Source: CBDCVA01 sp965222935 [NCBI: Candidatus Latescibacterota bacterium]
Lineage (GTDB): Bacteria > Latescibacterota > CBDCVA01
DNA length: 64,000 bases
Assembly (NCBI GenBank): GCA_965222935.1
Contig: CBDCVA010000002.1
Location: 186,001 to 250,000 of the forward strand
Direction of reading: 5' to 3'
Shown: piece by piece, positions 59,633 through 64,000 of the stretch
How the letters are laid out: each line of letters opens with the position of its first letter
Numbering within the stretch: the first letter of the stretch is position 1
Notes under the pieces: model-generated
What the model saw: the letters and a program-made list of their open reading frames with translations, nothing else
Databases searched by the model: none
What the model was told of the DNA's origin: nothing
Program-made: the position numbers and the translations under genes

Positions 59633-60220
59633 TCATGCGTGCGGATGCAAGATCCGCTCTTCGGTGACGATCAGGTGAACCGGGACATCATGAGGCTCGG
59701 TAGGGAGGGCTTCGATCAGTTGGCACTCGAAACATACAGCGGCCGTGGTGCAGGGGGCGGAGGCAAGGAAACGGTCATAATAGGCGCCGCCGAGGCCCAG
59801 CCGGTTGCCCGCAGGGTCCACCGCCAGCGCGGGCGCGACGATGAGCGTCTCGACATCCGGCTCGAAGGGTTCCGCCGAATCGAGCGGCGGTTCCAACAGC
59901 CCTCGAGAGGCAGGGCGCAGCTCTTCGAGGCCCTGCAGCCGGACCGACCGAAGCCGTCGCGTTGCCCAATCCGCGATAGGCACGGCCACGACGAGTCCAT
60001 CACGAAGCGCCCGCGCGATGGCTCGCCGCGTTTCAACTTCGCCCGGTATTGCCGAGACGTAGGTGTGCAGCGCCTGGGCGTGGCGGTACTCCCGAGTGGC
60101 GCGAAGTCGCTCCCAGATGATCGCGGAACGGTCGGCGACGTCCTCTGGCAGAAGGCTCGCACGCAGCGCACGCAGCGCGCGGCGGAACTGATGCTTTTCC
60201 TTGGCGATAGTCGAGCTCAT
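59633..60220 (-). CDS. 5-formyltetrahydrofolate cyclo-ligase
   Basis: 195 aa. EKHQFRRALRALRASL at the N-terminus, and VAPALAVDPAGNRLGLGGAY followed by YDRFLA near the C-terminus, carry the ATP- and folate-binding blocks. It converts 5-formyl-THF to 5,10-methenyl-THF, returning folate to the one-carbon pool that purN and purH (3 kb downstream) use. The start is the ATG at 60220, with another ATG nine bases upstream; the longer open frame reaching 60892 reads as non-coding and overlaps the C39 gene. Divergent from the C39-like gene. Confidence 0.9.
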   Translation of the reverse strand: MSSTIAKEKHQFRRALRALRASLLPEDVADRSAIIWERLRATREYRHAQALHTYVSAIPGEVETRRAIARALRDGLVVAVPIADWATRRLRSVRLQGLEELRPASRGLLEPPLDSAEPFEPDVETLIVAPALAVDPAGNRLGLGGAYYDRFLASAPCTTAAVCFECQLIEALPTEPHDVPVHLIVTEERILHPHA

Positions 60221-60372
60221 CCGCGACATGCCCTCTGCACCCTGGCCCGCGATGCCGGAATTCCCGGTCGATATCTCACTAGACGCCCCAAGGCCATCGA
60301 AAGCTCCGTCGAGGGCGCGCCGCATCAGTGGGATCGTGGCCGAGTTCCCTAAAGGAAACCACAGGGACAGAC

Positions 60373-61350
60373 GTGCGTGCACTGACCGTTTTCTGGAACC
60401 CGCGCTTGCCGGACGACGCGACACTTGCGCGCGAGACGGCCCCGTGGCGGCTATGCACGCGACTCGTGACGCCCGCTTTCGCCTTTGATGAAGCTGTGCT
60501 GAGCTGGAACGCCCGGGGCTCCGATGGAGCGGGCGCGCGCCTTTGGCTGCAGGTGGGTACTCAAGGGGAGGAGCTATCGGCAGTGGCCGTCGGCGAGTGG
60601 GGGGAGCCCGGTCCTGCTCCCACGGGTCAGGCGCTGCTCGCGGGTCTGGCGGAGCTCGACGTCGATGTGCTGCGGATGAGCTGTCCTGGCGTTCTCGTCG
60701 GCGCGTCGGCCGACCTCTGGCCGGGACCGGACGGCGCGCCGCCCAGATTGGACCTCCTTGCCGTGGCGATCTCCTCGGGCGCACCGGCTGCTTCCCCGGA
60801 CTTCGGTGCCCTGGCGCCCATCGCCCCGCTGGCGGTCGGGCCTCGCTCACAATGGGAACTCCCGGAGGCTTTGGCACCGCGCGTTTGTTCACCCACGGCG
60901 CTCGCGATCCTGATGGCGTATCACGGTGTGAACCGGCCTACGGTGGAGGTGGCAGCGGGCTGCTACGATGCCGCCCACAATATCTACGGGAACTGGACGC
61001 GTGCCGCCGCCTACGCGGGATCGGCGGGCCTTGGAGCCTGGGTCGCACGGTTCTCCGACTGGAAAGCGGTGCATCGGGAGTTGGCAGCGGGATGGCCCGT
61101 CATGCTCTCGATCTCTTATGCCGCCGGCGAGTTGCCCGGAGCAATGGTGCCCGAAACGTGCGGCCACCTGGTCGTCGTCTGTGGCCTGGATGCCGACCGC
61201 GTCTGGTGTGCCGATCCCGCGGGTTCGCCCGGGACAAGCCTTGTGGCCCATTCCCGCGAGGCCTTCGGACGCGCCTTCTTCGGCCACGGCGGCTACGGCA
61301 TCGCCGTGCGCCCCCCGGCGGCCTCCCCCTTCGCGGGTGAGAGGGGCTGA
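60373..61350 (+). CDS. C39-like (peptidase_C39_2) family protein
   Basis: 325 aa. A beta-rich N-terminal region (about 1-160) is followed by a papain-like C39_2 domain with Cys172 in RVCSPTALAILMAYHG, His265 in CGHLVVVCGLD and Asp281 in CADPAGS, the Cys-His-Asp set. No signal peptide or transporter part, so it is not a bacteriocin exporter. The GTG at 60373 has AGGGA five bases upstream. The purN start follows by five bases, so it would be the first gene of this purine transcript. Substrate unknown. Confidence 0.78.
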   Translation: MRALTVFWNPRLPDDATLARETAPWRLCTRLVTPAFAFDEAVLSWNARGSDGAGARLWLQVGTQGEELSAVAVGEWGEPGPAPTGQALLAGLAELDVDVLRMSCPGVLVGASADLWPGPDGAPPRLDLLAVAISSGAPAASPDFGALAPIAPLAVGPRSQWELPEALAPRVCSPTALAILMAYHGVNRPTVEVAAGCYDAAHNIYGNWTRAAAYAGSAGLGAWVARFSDWKAVHRELAAGWPVMLSISYAAGELPGAMVPETCGHLVVVCGLDADRVWCADPAGSPGTSLVAHSREAFGRAFFGHGGYGIAVRPPAASPFAGERG

Positions 61351-61355
61351 AGACG

Positions 61356-61964
61356 ATGGCCGGGGAGGCGCCAGCGATCGGGGTTCTTGCTTCGGGGAGC
61401 GGAACCAACCTGCAGGCGCTCATCGATGCGAGCGAGAGAAGTGAGCTACGCGCACGCGTCGCTCTCGTCATTTCCAACAACAGTGATGCCGGTGCCCTCG
61501 TCCGCGCGCGCCGCCACGCTATTCCCTGGCGCCACATCAGCAGCCGGGGCCATCCCGACCCGGCCGTGCTGGACCGGGCGATACGCGATGCCCTCCTTGC
61601 GCATGGTGCCGACCTCGTTGTCCTCGCCGGGTACATGAAGTTACTGGACGCGGCAACACTGTTGGCCTTCGCCGGGCGTATTCTCAACATCCATCCCGCC
61701 CTCCTTCCGGCCTTCGGTGGCCCAGGGATGTATGGTCCGCGCGTCCATGAGGCGGTCCTGGCAGCAGGCGCTCGGATCAGTGGGGTGTCGGCGCACCTCG
61801 TGACGGCGCGTTACGACCGGGGTCCTGTCATCTTGCAGAAGGCGGTCTCTGTGGAGCCCGGAGACACGCCCCAGGCCCTTGGAGCCCGGATACTTAAAGT
61901 CGAGCACCGGCTACTTCCTGAGGCGGTGCGTCGTACGCTGGATGCGTTGGGTTACGCCTTGTAA
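61356..61964 (+). CDS. purN: Phosphoribosylglycinamide formyltransferase
   Basis: 202 aa. Transfers formyl from 10-formyl-THF to GAR in purine synthesis. GVLASGSGTNLQAL holds the phosphate loop; Asn111 and His113 in NIHPALLPAF and Asp154 in ARYDRGPV form the catalytic set. ATG 61356 follows the C39 gene stop by five bases. purC has its own promoter downstream. Confidence 0.95.
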   Translation: MAGEAPAIGVLASGSGTNLQALIDASERSELRARVALVISNNSDAGALVRARRHAIPWRHISSRGHPDPAVLDRAIRDALLAHGADLVVLAGYMKLLDAATLLAFAGRILNIHPALLPAFGGPGMYGPRVHEAVLAAGARISGVSAHLVTARYDRGPVILQKAVSVEPGDTPQALGARILKVEHRLLPEAVRRTLDALGYAL

Positions 61965-61991
61965 AGTCCATCATCCGAGCCGTTTTCGGCC

Positions 61992-62020
61992 TTGCCTAGT
62001 GGGGCGACAGACCCTATACT
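61992..62020 (+). promoter_or_regulatory. Promoter for purC-purH
   Basis: TTGCCT (61992-61997), 17-base spacer, TATACT (62015-62020), followed by a leader of about 20 bases to the purC ATG. No PurR-type or PRPP/guanine riboswitch structure is recognisable in so short a leader. Confidence 0.6.
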
Positions 62021-62047
62021 TTGCATAGAGATCACGCGGAGCAACCC

Positions 62048-62929
62048 ATGTACGAAACGTTTCTCCCTGGCACCAAGCTACTTAAACGTGGTAAGGTGCG
62101 CGACGTGTATGACCTCGGCGAGAACCTTCTCATCGTCGCCACCGACCGCATCTCGGTATTCGACTGCGTCCTGCCGACAACCATCCCTGACAAGGGACAG
62201 CTACTCACCGAGATGTCGACTTTCTGGTTCCAGAGGCTGGCTCATCTGGGGCTGACGCATTTTGTCTCCACAGCGCCGGAGGCTCTCCCAGCCGAACTGT
62301 TGGCTGCTGCACCGGATATAAGTGGACGCGCCACGCTTGCACGCAAGGCGCGTCGCTACGATTTCGAGTGCGTCGTTCGCGGTTATCTGGCCGGCTCAGG
62401 CTGGAGTGAATATCAAGCCACGGGGCGTGTCTGCGGCATCGATCTGCCGCCGGGGCTTCCGGAGTCGGCGCGTCTGGACGAACCCATTTTCACGCCGGCG
62501 ACCAAAGCCGAGGTTGGCCACGACGAGAACGTGCCCTTCGCGCGCATGGAAGAAGCGCTCGGGGGGGCTACGGCTGCGAGACTATGCGATTGGAGCTTGG
62601 CTCTCTATCGCACGGCCCACGACTATGCGCTCCAACGCGGCATTCTCATCGCCGATTCCAAGTTTGAGTTTGGACAGCTTGACGGCGAGATCATGCTGAT
62701 CGACGAGGTGTTCACGCCCGATTCCTCTCGCTTCTGGCCGGCGGACGAGTACGAACCCGGGCGGTCTCAGCACGCCTTCGATAAGCAGTTCGTGCGCGAT
62801 TACCTCGATGGCATGGACTGGGACAAGCGTCCGCCTGCACCACCGCTTCCGCCCGACGTTGTAGCCGTGACGCGGGATCGCTACCGCGAGGTGCGCGACC
62901 GTCTGCTCGACGGCGTCGCCGGGTCATAA
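62048..62929 (+). CDS. purC: Phosphoribosylaminoimidazole-succinocarboxamide synthase
   Basis: 293 aa, yeast Ade1-like length. GKVRDVYDLGENLLIVATDR and ISVFDCVLPTTIPDKG at the N-terminus, VVRGYLAGSGW, FTPATKAEVGHDENV and DSKFEFG are the SAICAR synthase blocks for ATP, CAIR and aspartate. ATG 62048 has CGGAG upstream. purH follows by 27 bases. Confidence 0.96.
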   Translation: MYETFLPGTKLLKRGKVRDVYDLGENLLIVATDRISVFDCVLPTTIPDKGQLLTEMSTFWFQRLAHLGLTHFVSTAPEALPAELLAAAPDISGRATLARKARRYDFECVVRGYLAGSGWSEYQATGRVCGIDLPPGLPESARLDEPIFTPATKAEVGHDENVPFARMEEALGGATAARLCDWSLALYRTAHDYALQRGILIADSKFEFGQLDGEIMLIDEVFTPDSSRFWPADEYEPGRSQHAFDKQFVRDYLDGMDWDKRPPAPPLPPDVVAVTRDRYREVRDRLLDGVAGS

Positions 62930-62956
62930 AGGGCGTTCTGGCAAGGAGATCGCTCA

Positions 62957-64000
62957 GTGGCTTCAACGCGGACGGCCCTGATCAGCGTGGCCGATAAGAG
63001 CGGGCTTGTGCCGTTCGCGAGGGGGCTTGTTGATCTCGGCTATGGGCTAATCGCCACCGATGGCACTGTGGCGTATCTGCGCGAGGCGGGCCTTCCGGCA
63101 AGCCCAGTCAGCGAGCTAACGGGCGCTGGTGAACTTCTCGGTGGACGGGTTAAAACCCTTCATCCCAAGCTCTTTGGCGGCGTCCTCGCTCGCAGAGACG
63201 ACCCGGCACACCTGCAAGAGGCGCGCGAGGCAGGGCTCGCGCTCATCGATCTGGTGGTGGTCAATCTGTACCCGTTTGAGAGTGGGGTGCACTCGGGTAA
63301 ACCTTGGTCGGAACTGGCCGATCTGATTGACATCGGTGGGCCCAGCCTCATCCGAGCTGCGGCGAAGAACTGGGCCAGCGTGGGCGTCTTGGCCGACCCC
63401 ACCGACTACGCCCCCGTGCTCGACGAGTTGCGCGCCTCGGGTGGGCTTTCGGACGCTACGCGGGCGGGGCTCGCGCTGATGGCCTTTCAACGCACTGCCG
63501 CCTATGACGCCGCCATCGCATCTGCGCTGGCGGCCGCTGCTGACGGCGAGCCGCCTCTCTTGGCCCCGGTCTTCGGTCGTGGCTTTCGGCTACGCTATGG
63601 CGAGAACCCCCACCAGGAGGGCCTCTTCTACCCCACGCGCGATAACCCGACCCAGGTAGTCGCCGGAGCAACCCAGCTTCACGGGCGCGCCATCTCCTAC
63701 AACAACTGCATGGACATCGACGCGGCCGTGCGAGCCGCCTGGGACCTGAGGCCCGCCGTCGGCGCCGCCGTCGTCAAGCATACCAACCCCTGCGGCTACG
63801 CGACCGGCCCCGACGCGCGCGAGGCGCTCGAAACGGCCTGGGCCGGAGATCCCCAGAGCGCCTGGGGATCTATCGTCGCGTGCAACGCGCCTCTGGACGA
63901 GGAAGCGGCGGAGTTCCTGCGTCGCAAGGTTGTGCATGGGATCATCGCGCCGGATTATGAGGGGGAGGCGTTGGGGATCTTGCGGCGGAAGAGCGCCAAT
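62957..64000 (+). CDS. purH: Bifunctional AICAR formyltransferase / IMP cyclohydrolase, 3' end outside window
   Basis: Starts with GTG at 62957, with AAGGAG (62943-62948) eight bases upstream, and stays open for 348 codons to the window edge. The IMP cyclohydrolase domain is complete (ALISVADKSGL, GRVKTLHPKLFGGVLARRDD, IDLVVVNLYPFE, IDIGGPSLIRAAAKN). The AICAR transformylase begins with RYGENPHQEGLFY and reaches VVKHTNPCGYA, the formyltransferase active-site Lys-His. The last two steps of IMP synthesis are carried out by this protein. Confidence 0.95.
   Translation, partial: MASTRTALISVADKSGLVPFARGLVDLGYGLIATDGTVAYLREAGLPASPVSELTGAGELLGGRVKTLHPKLFGGVLARRDDPAHLQEAREAGLALIDLVVVNLYPFESGVHSGKPWSELADLIDIGGPSLIRAAAKNWASVGVLADPTDYAPVLDELRASGGLSDATRAGLALMAFQRTAAYDAAIASALAAAADGEPPLLAPVFGRGFRLRYGENPHQEGLFYPTRDNPTQVVAGATQLHGRAISYNNCMDIDAAVRAAWDLRPAVGAAVVKHTNPCGYATGPDAREALETAWAGDPQSAWGSIVACNAPLDEEAAEFLRRKVVHGIIAPDYEGEALGILRRKSAN

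Noticed and set aside
60221-60892. Long minus-strand 5' extension of the cyclo-ligase frame
   Set aside because: It overlaps the C39-like gene, is Arg/Pro-rich and unlike any folate enzyme; the family starts at about 60220.

Overview
The window comes from a GC-rich, Gram-negative (diderm) bacterium with a respiratory chain. Lipid A and inner-core genes (waaA, lpxK, a DUF374 acyltransferase, heptose-1-phosphate adenylyltransferase, two GT9 heptosyltransferase-like proteins) imply an LPS outer membrane. An 11-gene complex I operon and a polyprenyl diphosphate synthase imply quinone-linked respiration. A fused SecDF and dispersed purine genes are also present. No rRNA or tRNA gene was seen. The lineage cannot be fixed from sequence alone; an uncultivated high-GC diderm phylum (FCB/Gemmatimonadota-like) is a guess.

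Layout. 0-0.3 kb: 5' part of a HEAT + HspQ-like gene (minus). 0.9-7.5 kb: coupled operon LPLAT-waaA-lpxK-nadB-guaA (plus). 7.5-10.7 kb: an ECF vitamin-type transporter (S, fused double ATPase, T) with four separate reading-frame lesions. 10.65-13.1 kb (minus): NSS amino-acid transporter with a MetS-like small subunit, then a signal-bearing Pcm. 13.4-14.4 kb: GT9 gene, followed by a strongly structured RNA candidate. 14.7-22.1 kb (minus): accC, accB, efp, pepQ, TPR, rfaE2, ychF (apparent ACG start) and cysS. 22.1-27.2 kb (minus): small protein, lipoprotein, GT39, PHP phosphatase, ThDP enzyme. 27.4-30.3 kb (plus): HAD phosphatase, zinc dehydrogenase, sulfurtransferase. 30.6-39.5 kb: small orphan gene with a near-consensus promoter, polyprenyl synthase, second GT9, secDF, PBP1A (minus), tyrS.

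39.5-42.4 kb is the most unusual part. It is a relic integron: minus-strand cassette genes (CPT-like kinase, frameshifted DinB protein, 3' scrap of a VOC protein) are separated by two attC-like sites, and the end of an integron-type tyrosine recombinase, itself frameshifted, abuts the 3' end of nuoN. An HTH regulator and two copies of a 17-bp palindrome lie in the same island.

42.4-53.2 kb (minus) is nuoA-B-C-D-H-I-J-K-L-M-N. There is no nuoE/F/G, a small ferritin-like gene stands at the head, and a putative lipoprotein gene is inserted between nuoA and nuoB. 53.4-57.8 kb holds a homocysteine methyltransferase behind a short Met-rich leader, a DUF3179 lipoprotein, a FAH-family hydrolase and an isocitrate/isopropylmalate-type dehydrogenase. 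57.9-60.2 kb (minus): double GNAT, LON-domain protein, 5-formyl-THF cyclo-ligase. 60.4-64 kb (plus): C39-like peptidase, purN, purC and the 5' part of purH. Folate one-carbon (cyclo-ligase, purN, purH) and purine genes are therefore clustered at this end.
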